Assembly: GCA_903844135.1 (NCBI GenBank)
Contig: CAIMSN010000096.1
Location: 61,393-125,392, forward strand
Origin: an uncultured Rhodospirillales bacterium
GTDB taxonomy: Bacteria; Pseudomonadota; Alphaproteobacteria; Acetobacterales; Acetobacteraceae
DNA: 64,000 nt
Direction: 5' to 3'
The translations under genes were made by a program, and so were the position numbers. The notes under the pieces were generated by a model. The model had not been told where the DNA came from. It saw only the letters and a list, made by a program, of their open reading frames with translations, and made no database searches. The first letter of the stretch is position 1; each line of letters begins with the position of its first letter. Positions 29,141 to 38,460 of this stretch are shown here, in pieces.

Positions 29141-32100
29141 TCAGCCGCGCGAAGAGCGATCGCCGTCGATGTCCGGCGTCGCCAGAAACGCCCTGGTCTC
29201 GTCCGCCGCCTGCGCCAGCCCGACCCGTCTGACCGTGACGCCCTCCGGGAACGCCGAGAACAGCCGGGTCGGCATCCGGCGATCCAGCAGAACGAACACG
29301 CCCCGGTCGCCGGCGCTGCGGATCAACCGTCCGAACGCCTGGCGCAGCCTCAGCCTGGCGATCCTGTCGTCATAGGCGGCCGGCTGACCGTTCGACAGGT
29401 GCAGCCGGCGCTCGCGATGCAGGATGTCCGGCCGCGCCCACGGCACCCGCTCGAACACCACCAGCCTGAGGGCGCGGCCAGGCACGTCGACGCCGTCGCG
29501 CATCGCGTCGGTGCCGAGCAGACAACTGTTCTCCTCGGTGCGGAACACGTCCACCAGCGTCGCATTGTCCATCGCATCCATGTGCTGGGCGAACAACGGG
29601 ATACCGGCCTCCTCGAGCGGTGCCGCGATCCGTTCATGCACCTGGCGAAGACGGCGGATCGCGGTGAACAGCCCGAGCCCGCCGCCGCCCGACGCCAGGA
29701 ACAGAGCGCGATAGGCGGCCGCCAGCGCCGCCGGATCGTCATGCGACACGTCCGTCACCACCAGGCAGCGCGTCTGCCTGGCATAGTCGAACGGACTGGC
29801 CAGCGCGGCACGGATCGCCGGCGAGGGCAGGTGGGTGGCGCCGACCCTGGATTCCGCGCTCTCCCAGCTCGCCTCGGCGCCGGCCCAGGCGCTGGCACGT
29901 ATGCCGGCCGCGCCGGCTGTCGCTGGTCCGTCGTCCCGCTGCGCGCCGTCCGGCTGATCGCGCAGGGTCGCCGAGGTGATCAGCAGCCCGTGCGCGGGCG
30001 CCGCCACCGCGGCGGCAAACGGCAGGGTCGGGTCCAGCCAGTGCCGGTGCAGTCCGACATCGCCGGCACCGGGGCTGCCGGCAGGCCCCACGCTGAACCG
30101 CCGGCGATCGAGGCGCAGGAACAGCACGTGGGTCGGCGTGATGCCTGCCGCGATCGGTTCGGCCACCGCCCGCAGCATCGCGATCCACGCCTCCAGCCGG
30201 CCCAGCGCGCGCCTGCGGATCGTGCGGCAGAGCGCCTCGATGCGGCCGCGACTGGTGCTATCGAGCGTCTCGGCATCCTCGTCCAGACGCGCCGCCAGCC
30301 GCTCGACCAGGATCGTCAGCGGCTCGGCGATCCTGCCCAGCGCGCGTTCCAGATGCGCCGCGGCCGCAACCACGGCGTCCGGCGCCGGATGCAGGTCGCA
30401 TTCCTCCGAGTGCGGCGGCGCCTGCGGCGGGACCCCGCCGCCGGCCGCCTCCCGCGCCGGCTCGCGCTTGCCGGTGCGCGCCAGCACCTGGCGTTGCAGC
30501 AGCCGCAGCAGCGCCTCGGTCGGGTTGGCCGGCTCGCCCTCGACCGGCGCCGCGTCCATCGTCTCGACCCCGGGCAAGCTCTCCTGCGCCAGACGCATCG
30601 ACCAGCCAGGCGCCGGCAGCGACCTGGCCGCCATCAGCGCCGCATCGAGCGGCGTCTCCAGCGCCGGCTGGCCGGCCACCAGCTCGTCGAGGCGCCGGCG
30701 CAGGCCCCGCGCGCGCGAGCGGCTGCCCTCCGCGCCCAGCAGCCAGCGGCGCAGCTCCGCCGCCTCCAGGCCGGAGAGCTCGGCGGAGAAGGCCCCGTCC
30801 GCCGCCTCCAGCAGATGATGCCCCTCGTCGAACACGTAGCGGGTCGGCAGCGCATCCTCGTCGGCGCCGTCGCCGAACTGGCCGTGCCAGGCCGCCTGCG
30901 CCATCACCAGCGCATGATTGGCGACCACCAGGTCGGCCTCGCGGGCGCGCCGTATGCCGTGCTCGATGTAGCAGCGCGTGTAATGCACGCAGGCGCCATG
31001 GATGCACTCGCCGCGCCGGTCGGCGAGACCGACCGTGCTGGCCTGTCCGAACAGCTCCGAGAACCAGCCCGGCAGGTCACCGCCCAGCACGTCGCCGTCG
31101 GCGGTCGCCCCGGCCCAGCGCACCAGCAGCGACAGCGGCACGATCACCGCCGGCGCTGAACCGCCCGGGCCGCCCGGACCGGAGACGGCAGCGTTGACCG
31201 CCTCCTCCAGGTTCAGCAGGCAGAGATAGTTCTCGCGCCCCTTCCGCAGCACCACGCGACGACGGCGGGTTGCCGGGTCGGGGTGCAGCCTGGCCAGTTC
31301 GGCCTCGATCTGCCGCTGCAGATGCCGGGTGTAGGTGCTGATCCAGACGGTTCCGCCGTTGCGCTCCGCCCACAGGCTGGCCGGCGCCACGTAGCCGAGC
31401 GTCTTGCCGGTGCCGGTTCCGGCCTCGGCCAGGACCAATGTCGGGTCGCCCCTGACCAGGCGTGGCGCGAACGCGGCCGACACGGCATCCGCGTAATCCG
31501 CCTGGCCGACTCGCTGCTCCGCGTCCGCGCCGAGCAGCGTGTCGAGTCGGGCGCGCGCCTCCTGCGCGGTGACCGCACGCTGACCGGGGGCGGGACGCGG
31601 CGCCACCTCCTCCCATTTCGGCAGCCGTCGCCAGACCCGCATCGCCTCGTCCGGCTGCATCGCCTCCGGCGGCATCACGCCGCCGATGCCGAGCCGGTCG
31701 CAGAGCGGGCCGCCCCAGCTCCAGCCCGCCTGGCGCATGCGCATGCCGAGCGCCGCGATCTCCCTGCCGGACGGGGTCGCCGAGAGCGCCGCCGCGCGGT
31801 CGAGCAGGAAATCGGCCAGCCGCGGCAGCAGCGAGGCGTCGATCTCGCGGTGCGCCTCCCGGTCGAAACCGAGCGCCAGCGCCAACCCGCGCGGCGTCGG
31901 CGCCGCCGGCCGCGCCGGCATGACGAAGGCGAAGAGTTCGAGCAAATCGTAGGCGTGAAGCTGTCGGAGGCCCAGCCGGCGTGCGTTGGACGGCGCATGC
32001 ACCACCAGCGGCGGCGCCATGTCGCGCAGCATGGCCACGGCCGTCGCCCGGTCCGGCAGCAGCAATTCCCCGTCCGGCGTCAGCAGCGAAACCCTGCCAT

Positions 32101-32149
32101 AGCCGGCGATCAGGGCCGGAACGGCGGCGGGCGGGGGCGCGTCTGGCAT
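29141..32149 (-). CDS. DinG/XPD-type ATP-dependent DNA helicase
   Basis: A 1002-residue superfamily 2 helicase. After an N-terminal domain of about 200 residues come Walker A AGTGTGKT (243-250) and the VFDEGHH Walker B box. Cysteines in NYLC and in GEC-x3-GAC-x4-C order supply the four ligands of an iron-sulphur cluster. The C-terminal half ends in RLRQAFGRLIRSAGDRGVFVLLDRR, the motif VI region. DinG-type enzymes unwind 5' to 3' and act on R-loops and damaged forks. The N-terminal extension (residues 1-200) is longer than in Escherichia coli DinG. It stands alone. Confidence 0.9.
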   Translation of the reverse strand: MPDAPPPAAVPALIAGYGRVSLLTPDGELLLPDRATAVAMLRDMAPPLVVHAPSNARRLGLRQLHAYDLLELFAFVMPARPAAPTPRGLALALGFDREAHREIDASLLPRLADFLLDRAAALSATPSGREIAALGMRMRQAGWSWGGPLCDRLGIGGVMPPEAMQPDEAMRVWRRLPKWEEVAPRPAPGQRAVTAQEARARLDTLLGADAEQRVGQADYADAVSAAFAPRLVRGDPTLVLAEAGTGTGKTLGYVAPASLWAERNGGTVWISTYTRHLQRQIEAELARLHPDPATRRRRVVLRKGRENYLCLLNLEEAVNAAVSGPGGPGGSAPAVIVPLSLLVRWAGATADGDVLGGDLPGWFSELFGQASTVGLADRRGECIHGACVHYTRCYIEHGIRRAREADLVVANHALVMAQAAWHGQFGDGADEDALPTRYVFDEGHHLLEAADGAFSAELSGLEAAELRRWLLGAEGSRSRARGLRRRLDELVAGQPALETPLDAALMAARSLPAPGWSMRLAQESLPGVETMDAAPVEGEPANPTEALLRLLQRQVLARTGKREPAREAAGGGVPPQAPPHSEECDLHPAPDAVVAAAAHLERALGRIAEPLTILVERLAARLDEDAETLDSTSRGRIEALCRTIRRRALGRLEAWIAMLRAVAEPIAAGITPTHVLFLRLDRRRFSVGPAGSPGAGDVGLHRHWLDPTLPFAAAVAAPAHGLLITSATLRDQPDGAQRDDGPATAGAAGIRASAWAGAEASWESAESRVGATHLPSPAIRAALASPFDYARQTRCLVVTDVSHDDPAALAAAYRALFLASGGGGLGLFTAIRRLRQVHERIAAPLEEAGIPLFAQHMDAMDNATLVDVFRTEENSCLLGTDAMRDGVDVPGRALRLVVFERVPWARPDILHRERRLHLSNGQPAAYDDRIARLRLRQAFGRLIRSAGDRGVFVLLDRRMPTRLFSAFPEGVTVRRVGLAQAADETRAFLATPDIDGDRSSRG

Positions 32150-32292
32150 CGGCCGGGAGATTACCCGACCCGGCAGCGTCCGTCGCCTGCCAACCGGCGC
32201 CCAGCCACGGCGCGCTTGGGGCGGTTCCCGCGGAGGAGGAGGCGATGACCGTCTATGCCAGCTCGGTCTCGGCCGGACCGCTCATGGTCGCG

Positions 32293-32544
32293 CTACCAGC
32301 GCCGATAGCCGTTGTTGCGGTTCCACAGATAGAGGCCGCCGATCACGACGACCGCCAGCAGCACGATCTCACCGAGGCTGAGATGGCTCAGCACCCGGAA
32401 GATCACCCCGTAGATCAGCCCATGGACGATCGACGACACCACCATGTGGCCGATCCAGCTCCCGCCGCCGAACCCGTGATGATACCCGTATGCGGGTGCA
32501 TAGCCGTAGGCGTGCCCCCAGGCGGCCTGGATCAGCATGGTCAT
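32293..32544 (-). CDS. Small glycine/tyrosine-rich membrane protein
   Basis: An 83-residue protein with a Gly/Tyr/His-rich N-terminal third (residues 10-29), then two hydrophobic segments at about 33-50 and 56-74 and a basic tail. No family recognised with certainty. It starts 14 bases after the stop of the DUF2076-like gene and is probably co-transcribed with it. A second ATG two codons in is an equally possible start. Confidence 0.6.
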   Translation of the reverse strand: MTMLIQAAWGHAYGYAPAYGYHHGFGGGSWIGHMVVSSIVHGLIYGVIFRVLSHLSLGEIVLLAVVVIGGLYLWNRNNGYRRW

Positions 32545-32558
32545 GACATCCCGTCGCG

Positions 32559-33041
32559 TCAGAAGATCTTGTTGATGATCTCGTCGCCGATTCCGAACCC
32601 GGCGCCCATCTCGATCGCCCGGCCGAATCCGGAGTTCAGGAACCCGCCCAGCATGCCGCCCTGCGCCTGCGGCGCGAAACCAGGCTGCGCCTGCGGCGCG
32701 AAACCAGGCTGCGCCTGCGGATAACTGGGCTGCTGCGGCTGGGCGAAGGACGGGCTCTGCCCCCATCCGCCGCCTTGCTGCGGCGGCGGGGCGTATCCCT
32801 GTGTCTGCGCCTGATTGGCGACGAAGCCATGGATCGCCTGCAACAGCGTCGACATCTGGTCCTGCTCCGCCTTGAAGGCGATCGCCAGTTCGCGCAGGTC
32901 GAGGAACCATTCGCGTGCCTGCTGGTCCCCGCCCTGTGCCGCCGCCTGCAGCTTGCCGCCGAGCGTCTGCAGCGCCTGAATGGTCTGCTGCGACTGCCCC
33001 TGGAGCTGCTGATACTGCTGGTCGATCGTCTGAACGTCCAT
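32559..33041 (-). CDS. Low-complexity Q/P/G-rich protein with a helical N-terminus
   Basis: A 160-residue protein. Residues 1-75 form a glutamine-rich, probably coiled-coil region (DQQYQQLQGQSQQTIQALQ). Residues 80-130 are a Pro/Gln/Gly repeat in which QAQPGFAP is repeated twice, and the end (about 135-160) is a glycine-rich amphipathic segment. The layout resembles DUF2076-type or other disordered scaffold proteins, but I cannot assign it. A 24-base tandem repeat encodes the central motif. Confidence 0.6.
   Translation of the reverse strand: MDVQTIDQQYQQLQGQSQQTIQALQTLGGKLQAAAQGGDQQAREWFLDLRELAIAFKAEQDQMSTLLQAIHGFVANQAQTQGYAPPPQQGGGWGQSPSFAQPQQPSYPQAQPGFAPQAQPGFAPQAQGGMLGGFLNSGFGRAIEMGAGFGIGDEIINKIF
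32661..32720. repeat. 24-bp tandem repeat, two and a half copies
   Basis: Two identical copies (32661-32684 and 32685-32708) plus the first 12 bases of a third. In frame, the unit encodes an eight-residue QAQPGFAP motif in the glutamine-rich protein. Confidence 0.9.
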
Positions 33042-33209
33042 GACGCGGTCTCCCGGTTTCGAGAGACGGACGCTACACCCGACCGGTGCGGACGAGAAAG
33101 CCGCCGCCTTCTGCGCCGGCTTTGCCAGGAAAACCATCCTGTATCGCGCCGGGAGGGCAGAACTGGAGCCGCCGTTCCCGCTTCGCCGGATTTCGTCTAG
33201 CGTCCGACC

Positions 33210-34841
33210 ATGTCCTCCGCCCTCCAGACCCAGTCCCGTCCGTCCTCCAGCCAGGCGCCGCTTCCCAAAGCCTGGCCGTTCGAGGAGGCCGCCAAGCTCG
33301 CCGCCAGGATGGAGGCGAAAGGCCCCGACGCGGTGCCGCTGCTCGAGACCGGCTACGGACCGTCCGGCCTGCCGCATATCGGCACCTTCGGCGAGGTCGC
33401 CCGCACCAGTTGGGTGCGCCAGGCCTACACCGCGCTCACCGGCCGCCCCACCCGATTGCTGGCCTTCAGCGACGACATGGATGGGCTGCGCAAGGTCCCC
33501 GACAACGTGCCGAACCGCGAGATGCTGGCCGGCTTCCTCGGCCGGCCGCTGACCCGTGTGCCGGATCCGTTCGGCACCCACGACAGCTTCGGCGCGCACA
33601 ACAATGCCCGCCTGCGCGCCTTTCTCGACGGGTTCGGTTTCGCCTACGAATTCGCCTCCTCGACCGACTATTACCGGTCCGGCCGCTTCGACGACGCGCT
33701 GATCCGGGTGCTGGAGCGCCATGACGAGATCGTCGCGACCATCGCCCCCACGCTCGGCCCGGATCGCCGCGCCACCTATTCGCCGGTGCTGCCGATCCAT
33801 CCCGATACCGGCGTCGTCATGCAGGTGGCGATCGAGAGGATCGACGCCGCCGCCGGCACCGTCGCCTGGCGCGACGAGACCGGCCGGTTCTTCGAGACCG
33901 ACGTCCGCGGCGGCGGCGCCAAGCTGCAATGGAAGGCCGACTGGGCGATGCGCTGGGCGGCGCTGGGCGTCGATTACGAGATGTCCGGCAAGGACCTGAT
34001 CGACAGCGTGCGCCTGTCGTCGAAGATCTGCCGCGTGCTCGGCGCCGAGCCGCCGGTCAGCCTGACCTACGAGCTGTTCCTCGACGAGCACGGCCAGAAG
34101 ATCAGCAAGTCCAAGGGCAACGGCATTTCGGTCGAGGAGTGGCTGCGCTACGCCCCGCCGGAGAGCCTGGCGCAGTTCATGTTCAACCAGCCGACCCGCG
34201 CCAAGCGGCTGTTCTTCGACGTGATCCCGCGCGCCGCCGACGAATATCTCGCCTATCGCGGCAAGGCCGCCACGCAGGCGCGCGCGCAGGACCCGGCGCT
34301 GCACGCCAACCCGGCCTGGTTCATCGATGCCGGCCGCACCGAGAGCGCCGGGCCGCCGGTCTCGTTCGGCATGCTGCTCAACCTGGCCTCGGTCGCCAAC
34401 GCGGACAGCCCCGATGTGCTCTATGGCTTCCTCGATCGCTACCAGCCCGGCGCCGGCCCGGACAGCGATCCGCTGCTGGCCCGGCTGGTCGAGCACGCGG
34501 TGGCGTACTACCGGGATTTCGTCCGGCCGGCCAAGCGGTTCCGCAACCCGGACGAGCGGGAGCGCGCGGCGCTGGTCGATCTCGCGGAGACGCTCAAGGG
34601 CGCCGAGCCTGGCACCTCGGCCGAGACGCTGCAGAACCTGGTGTTCGAGGTCGGCAAGCGGCACGACTTCCCGGAGCTGCGCGCCTGGTTCGGCTGCCTG
34701 TACGAAGTGCTGCTCGGCCAGAAGGAAGGGCCGCGCTTCGGCATCTTCATCGCGCTGTACGGCGTCCCGGAGACCGTCGCGCTGATCGAGGCATCGCTGC
34801 TCAGGCATGAATCCGGGCAGGAACCCGGGCAGGAACCCTAG
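33210..34841 (+). CDS. lysK: Class I lysyl-tRNA synthetase
   Basis: A 543-residue class I LysRS, which charges tRNA-Lys; most bacteria use a class II enzyme instead, while many alphaproteobacteria have this archaeal-type form. The HIGH motif is PHIGT (HIGT at 56-59) and the KMSKS motif is KISKSKG from residue 297. The helical anticodon-binding part occupies the C-terminal 200 residues. The tail ends in a short EPGQEPGQEP repeat encoded by a 12-base duplication. The MprF-like gene starts 17 bases downstream, so lysyl-tRNA may be shared by both gene products. Confidence 0.95.
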   Translation: MSSALQTQSRPSSSQAPLPKAWPFEEAAKLAARMEAKGPDAVPLLETGYGPSGLPHIGTFGEVARTSWVRQAYTALTGRPTRLLAFSDDMDGLRKVPDNVPNREMLAGFLGRPLTRVPDPFGTHDSFGAHNNARLRAFLDGFGFAYEFASSTDYYRSGRFDDALIRVLERHDEIVATIAPTLGPDRRATYSPVLPIHPDTGVVMQVAIERIDAAAGTVAWRDETGRFFETDVRGGGAKLQWKADWAMRWAALGVDYEMSGKDLIDSVRLSSKICRVLGAEPPVSLTYELFLDEHGQKISKSKGNGISVEEWLRYAPPESLAQFMFNQPTRAKRLFFDVIPRAADEYLAYRGKAATQARAQDPALHANPAWFIDAGRTESAGPPVSFGMLLNLASVANADSPDVLYGFLDRYQPGAGPDSDPLLARLVEHAVAYYRDFVRPAKRFRNPDERERAALVDLAETLKGAEPGTSAETLQNLVFEVGKRHDFPELRAWFGCLYEVLLGQKEGPRFGIFIALYGVPETVALIEASLLRHESGQEPGQEP

Positions 34842-34858
34842 CCGGTCCGGTCGCGCCC

Positions 34859-36955
34859 GTGCCCCCCGGACACATGGCGCATCGCCCGCAGGGCCTGGCG
34901 CGGCTGGGCAAGCTGCTGCCGCCGCTGCTCGGGCTGCTGCTGCTCGGCGGCGCGATCTATGCGGTGCAGAAGGAATTCCGCCATCTCAGCATCGCCCAGC
35001 TCCGCGACAGCATGGCGGCGATCCCGACCCGGAGCCTGCTGGAATCGGCCGGCTTCACGCTGCTGTCCTATGCGGTGCTTTCGTTCTACGACCGGCTGGC
35101 GGTGCTGCATGTCGGACAGCGCCTGAGCTTCGGCCGCACCGCCTTCGCCGCCTTCTGCTCCTACGTGCTGTCGCACAATCTTGGCTTCGCGGCGATCTCC
35201 GGCGCCGCGGTGCGGTTCCGGCTGTACGGCAACTGGGGCCTGGCCCCGCTGCAGATCACCCGGATCATCGCCTTCTGCTCGATCACCTACGTGCTGGGCG
35301 CCTGCGCGCTGATCGGCGGGGTGCTGCTGCTCGAACCGGGCGCGCTCGCATCGCTGCACACCCATGTCCCGCACGCGGTGCTGACCCTGGTCGGCATCGG
35401 CGCCTGGTCGGTGGTGGCGGCCTATGTCGCCCTGTCCGCCAGGTTGTCCTGCGTCAGGATCTGGCGCTGGACCATTCCGCTGCCCGGCGTGCCGATGGCG
35501 ATCGGCCAGGTCGCGGTGGCCTCGCTCGACGTCGCCGCCACCGCCGCGATCGCCTACGCGCTGCTGCCGCCGGATATCGGCCTCGGCTATCCGGCTTTCC
35601 TGGCGATCTACATCGCCTGCTACAGCGCCGGCCTGATCGCCAGCGTGCCGGGCGGGCTCGGCGTGTTCGACGGCGCGATGGTGCTCGGGCTGTCGCCCTT
35701 CATCGCGCCGGCCGGCGCGCTGGTGGTGATCCTGGTGTTCCGCCTGTTCTACTACATCGTGCCGCTGTTCATCGCCGGGCTGCTGTTCGCCGGCCACGAG
35801 ATCTTCCTGCGCGGCGACAGCCTGCTGGCGGCGCGCGGCGGCGCCGGCCGCGCGCCGCCGGCCAGGCCTTCGGTGGCGATCCGCGACAGCGAGGCGGATT
35901 TCGCCGTCACCGTCGCCGTGGGCGCGGTGATGCTGTGCGGCGCGATGCTGCTGGCGTCCAACCTGGTCTGGGCGGTGCCGGACGACCTCGCCCTGGTCAT
36001 GCCGACCGCCACCGGTCCGGGACCGGCCGGCGTGCTGGGCGGCGATGCCGGCGGCCTGCCGCGCCTGATCGAGACCATCGGCGACTACGTGCTGTCGCTG
36101 ATCGGCGCGGTGCTGATCGGCCTGGCGATCGGGCTGTCGCAGCGCGTCACGCTGGCCTGGGGCGCGACCCTGGTCCTGCTGTGCGCCGCCTCGGTGCTGG
36201 CCGCGCTGCGCGGGCTGCCGCTCGGCGTGGCGGCGGTGCTGATCCTGGCCGCCCTGGTGGTGGCGCCGTTCCGCAGCTCGTACTATCGCCATGCCAGGCT
36301 GCTCAGCGAACCCTTGTCGCCGGCCACCATCATGCCGCTGCTGCTGCTGCTCGGCTCGCTGCTGTTCCTGGCCAGGCTCGAGCCCGATGTCGGCGGCATC
36401 CCCGAGAATGGCTGGGTCCAGCTCGTGCTGGGGCAGGGGCTGACGCCGCGCATGCGCCTGTCGGTCGGGCTGTCGGTGCTGGTCGGATTGCTGGCGCTCG
36501 CCCGACTGATCCGCCCCGGCCATGTCAGCGCGCTGTCCTTCTCCGGCGAGCCGCGCGAGCGCTACGAGGCGATGGCCGGCCCGCAGGCTTGCGCCGGCAA
36601 GGGCGACGGGCTGATGGCGGGCGAGACCGGACGCGCGCTGATCCGCTTCCGGCGCGAGCGCGGCGTGCTGATCGGTCTCGGCGATCCGGTCGGCCCCCCG
36701 GCCGACCAGATCTCGGCGATCTGGCGGCTGCGCGACCTGGCGATCGAGGAGCAGCGCGACCCGGTGTTCTGGCGCGTCGGGCCGGCGCTGCTGCCGGTCT
36801 ATGCCGATCTCGGCCTGGTGACGTGGCCGCTGGAGGGCGACGACGCCGCGGCGGACGGGCCGCTGCATCTCTGCTGCCCGGCCGAGCGGGCCGCGTCGCT
36901 GATCGCGATCCTGGCGCCGGAGGCTGGCCTCCGTCGGAAAACTTCATTGCGCTAG
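34859..36955 (+). CDS. MprF-like lysylphosphatidylglycerol flippase/synthase, synthase domain truncated
   Basis: A 698-residue membrane protein with about 14 helices. The first 330 residues are the flippase domain of the MprF type (SVPGGLGVFDGAMVLGL). A second membrane block follows to about 560. The C-terminal DUF2156 domain begins normally (GLGDPVGPP, then VFWRVGPALLPVYADLGL) but ends about 130 residues in; family members usually have about 300. The part with the catalytic half of the GNAT fold is missing, so transfer of lysine from Lys-tRNA is doubtful. The start is GTG 34859 or ATG 34874. It is 17 bases behind lysK. Confidence 0.82.
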   Translation: MPPGHMAHRPQGLARLGKLLPPLLGLLLLGGAIYAVQKEFRHLSIAQLRDSMAAIPTRSLLESAGFTLLSYAVLSFYDRLAVLHVGQRLSFGRTAFAAFCSYVLSHNLGFAAISGAAVRFRLYGNWGLAPLQITRIIAFCSITYVLGACALIGGVLLLEPGALASLHTHVPHAVLTLVGIGAWSVVAAYVALSARLSCVRIWRWTIPLPGVPMAIGQVAVASLDVAATAAIAYALLPPDIGLGYPAFLAIYIACYSAGLIASVPGGLGVFDGAMVLGLSPFIAPAGALVVILVFRLFYYIVPLFIAGLLFAGHEIFLRGDSLLAARGGAGRAPPARPSVAIRDSEADFAVTVAVGAVMLCGAMLLASNLVWAVPDDLALVMPTATGPGPAGVLGGDAGGLPRLIETIGDYVLSLIGAVLIGLAIGLSQRVTLAWGATLVLLCAASVLAALRGLPLGVAAVLILAALVVAPFRSSYYRHARLLSEPLSPATIMPLLLLLGSLLFLARLEPDVGGIPENGWVQLVLGQGLTPRMRLSVGLSVLVGLLALARLIRPGHVSALSFSGEPRERYEAMAGPQACAGKGDGLMAGETGRALIRFRRERGVLIGLGDPVGPPADQISAIWRLRDLAIEEQRDPVFWRVGPALLPVYADLGLVTWPLEGDDAAADGPLHLCCPAERAASLIAILAPEAGLRRKTSLR

Positions 36956-37012
36956 ACGAAAAACTATTTCCCGCTTGGACTGTTGTGCGAGGATCGTAAC
37001 AAGGAAAACACC

Positions 37013-37270
37013 ATGTCCATTCTCGCCTGGATCATCCTCGGCCTTCTGGCCGGCTTCATCGGCAGCAAGCTCGTCAACAAGTCCGGAGAGGGGCTGATCC
37101 TCGACCTGGTGCTGGGCATCGTCGGTGCGCTGGTTGGCGGATTCATCTTCAACGCCTTCGGCGCCGCCGGCGTGACCGGCCTCAACATCTACAGCCTGAT
37201 CGTCTCGGTCGTCGGCGCTGTCGTGGTGCTGGTCATCTACCACGCCGTGGTCGGCCGCCGCGCGCTCTGA
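37013..37270 (+). CDS. GlsB/YeaQ/YmgE-type stress-response membrane protein
   Basis: An 85-residue protein of three hydrophobic helices with glycine-rich motifs LLAGFIGSKLVNKSG and LGIVGALVGGFIFN, the pattern of the transglycosylase-associated (YeaQ/GlsB) family. The function is unknown but it is a common envelope-stress protein. AAGGAAAA lies nine bases upstream of the ATG. It ends before a GC-rich stem-loop. Confidence 0.88.
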   Translation: MSILAWIILGLLAGFIGSKLVNKSGEGLILDLVLGIVGALVGGFIFNAFGAAGVTGLNIYSLIVSVVGAVVVLVIYHAVVGRRAL

Positions 37271-37286
37271 GCGCTCCGTGAGACCG

Positions 37287-37314
37287 GCGCCGGGTGGCGA
37301 ACGCCGCCCGGCGC
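37287..37314. terminator. Probable bidirectional terminator
   Basis: GCGCCGGGTGGCG and CGCCGCCCGGCGC pair at 12 of 13 positions around an AA loop, followed by TGTTCGTGT. It lies between the convergent YeaQ-like gene and the DMT exporter gene. Confidence 0.5.
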
Positions 37315-37345
37315 TGTTCGTGTCTGCCCGGCCCGGCAGGCGGAT

Positions 37346-38314
37346 TCAGGACGGGCGGGCGGACACGGCGAGGCGCGGCATCGTCGCGACCGAGGCGCGC
37401 CGCCCGGCCAGTGCCGCCAGCGACACGCCGCCCAGGATCAGCGCCAGGCCGTAGCCATGATAGGGCCGCAGCGTCTCGCCCAGCAGCAGCGCCGCCAGCA
37501 GCACCGCATAGACCGGCACGATATACATCGACGTCGCCGCTTTCGCCGCGCCGAAGCCCCGCACCAGCCGCTGGTAGCTGCCATAGGCACCGATCGACGG
37601 CACCAGGCACAGGAACAGCAGCGCGCCCAGGCTGCGCGGGGTGATCACCAGGCCGAACCCGGCCTGGCCGGCATGGTGCTCCAGTTCGACGATCGCAGCC
37701 GGGAGCAGCATCGCCGCCGCGCCCAGCGACAGCGCCGCCAGCCCCACCACCGGCGGCAGCTTCACCGGGCGGCGCTTGCTCAGCAGCGTGTAGGCGACCC
37801 AGGACAGCATCGCCCCGAACGCCAGCGCGTCGCCGGCATTGAACGACAGCGCCAGCAGCGCGGACGGGTGGCCGTGGGTGACCACCATTGTCACCCCCAG
37901 CGCCGCCATCGCGATCCCGGCCATCGCCGGCAGCCGCAGCGCGGTGCCGAACAGTACCCGCTCGGCGATCAGCACGAAGGCGGGCGACGCGGAAATGATC
38001 AGCGCGACATTGCCGGCGGTGGTCATCGACGCCGCGGCGTAGAGCGGCGCCACCGCCAGCACCCCGCCGGTCAGCACCAGCATGGCGAAATCCGGCGACA
38101 GCAGGCGCGGCAGATGCGCGCGCAGGCCGCGCCAGGCGAACGGCAGCAGCACCAGCGCGGCCACCGCCCAGCGCAGAAACGCCAGCGTCACCGGCGGGAC
38201 ATCGCCGCCGATCGCCCGCGCCATCAGCATGTTGCCGGCGAACAGTAGCGGCGTGGCCAGGAACAGCATCGCATCGAGACGGGAACGGGGGGCGGTGGCG
38301 GCGTCGGCGTGCAT
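37346..38314 (-). CDS. EamA/DMT family exporter
   Basis: A 322-residue inner-membrane protein with ten helices in two EamA repeats, of the drug/metabolite superfamily. Such carriers export amino acids or other metabolites. It is divergently transcribed from an Lrp/AsnC regulator 146 bases away; this arrangement is typical of amino-acid exporters controlled by their substrate through the regulator. The start at 38314 precedes a short polar N-terminus (MHADAATAPRSRLD). Confidence 0.87.
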   Translation of the reverse strand: MHADAATAPRSRLDAMLFLATPLLFAGNMLMARAIGGDVPPVTLAFLRWAVAALVLLPFAWRGLRAHLPRLLSPDFAMLVLTGGVLAVAPLYAAASMTTAGNVALIISASPAFVLIAERVLFGTALRLPAMAGIAMAALGVTMVVTHGHPSALLALSFNAGDALAFGAMLSWVAYTLLSKRRPVKLPPVVGLAALSLGAAAMLLPAAIVELEHHAGQAGFGLVITPRSLGALLFLCLVPSIGAYGSYQRLVRGFGAAKAATSMYIVPVYAVLLAALLLGETLRPYHGYGLALILGGVSLAALAGRRASVATMPRLAVSARPS

Positions 38315-38460
38315 CGTGCGGGACCCTTCGGATGGCGCAGATATGCCCTGTCGCCCGCGGGCATTCCTTCCTGATTGACTGCTTCTCGACGGGTATAGGA
38401 GAATAAGTCAGCATAAGATCGCCATAATGGCAGAAGATTCGTCTTTCAGGGGTATCGCGC

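Noticed and set aside
29399..31159. 586-codon plus-strand frame within the helicase gene
   Set aside because: The helicase motifs on the minus strand are unambiguous; this frame is its complement with no domain.
34815..34840. 12-base repeat at the end of lysK as a regulatory element
   Set aside because: It encodes the tail GQEPGQEP and is explained as coding low complexity.
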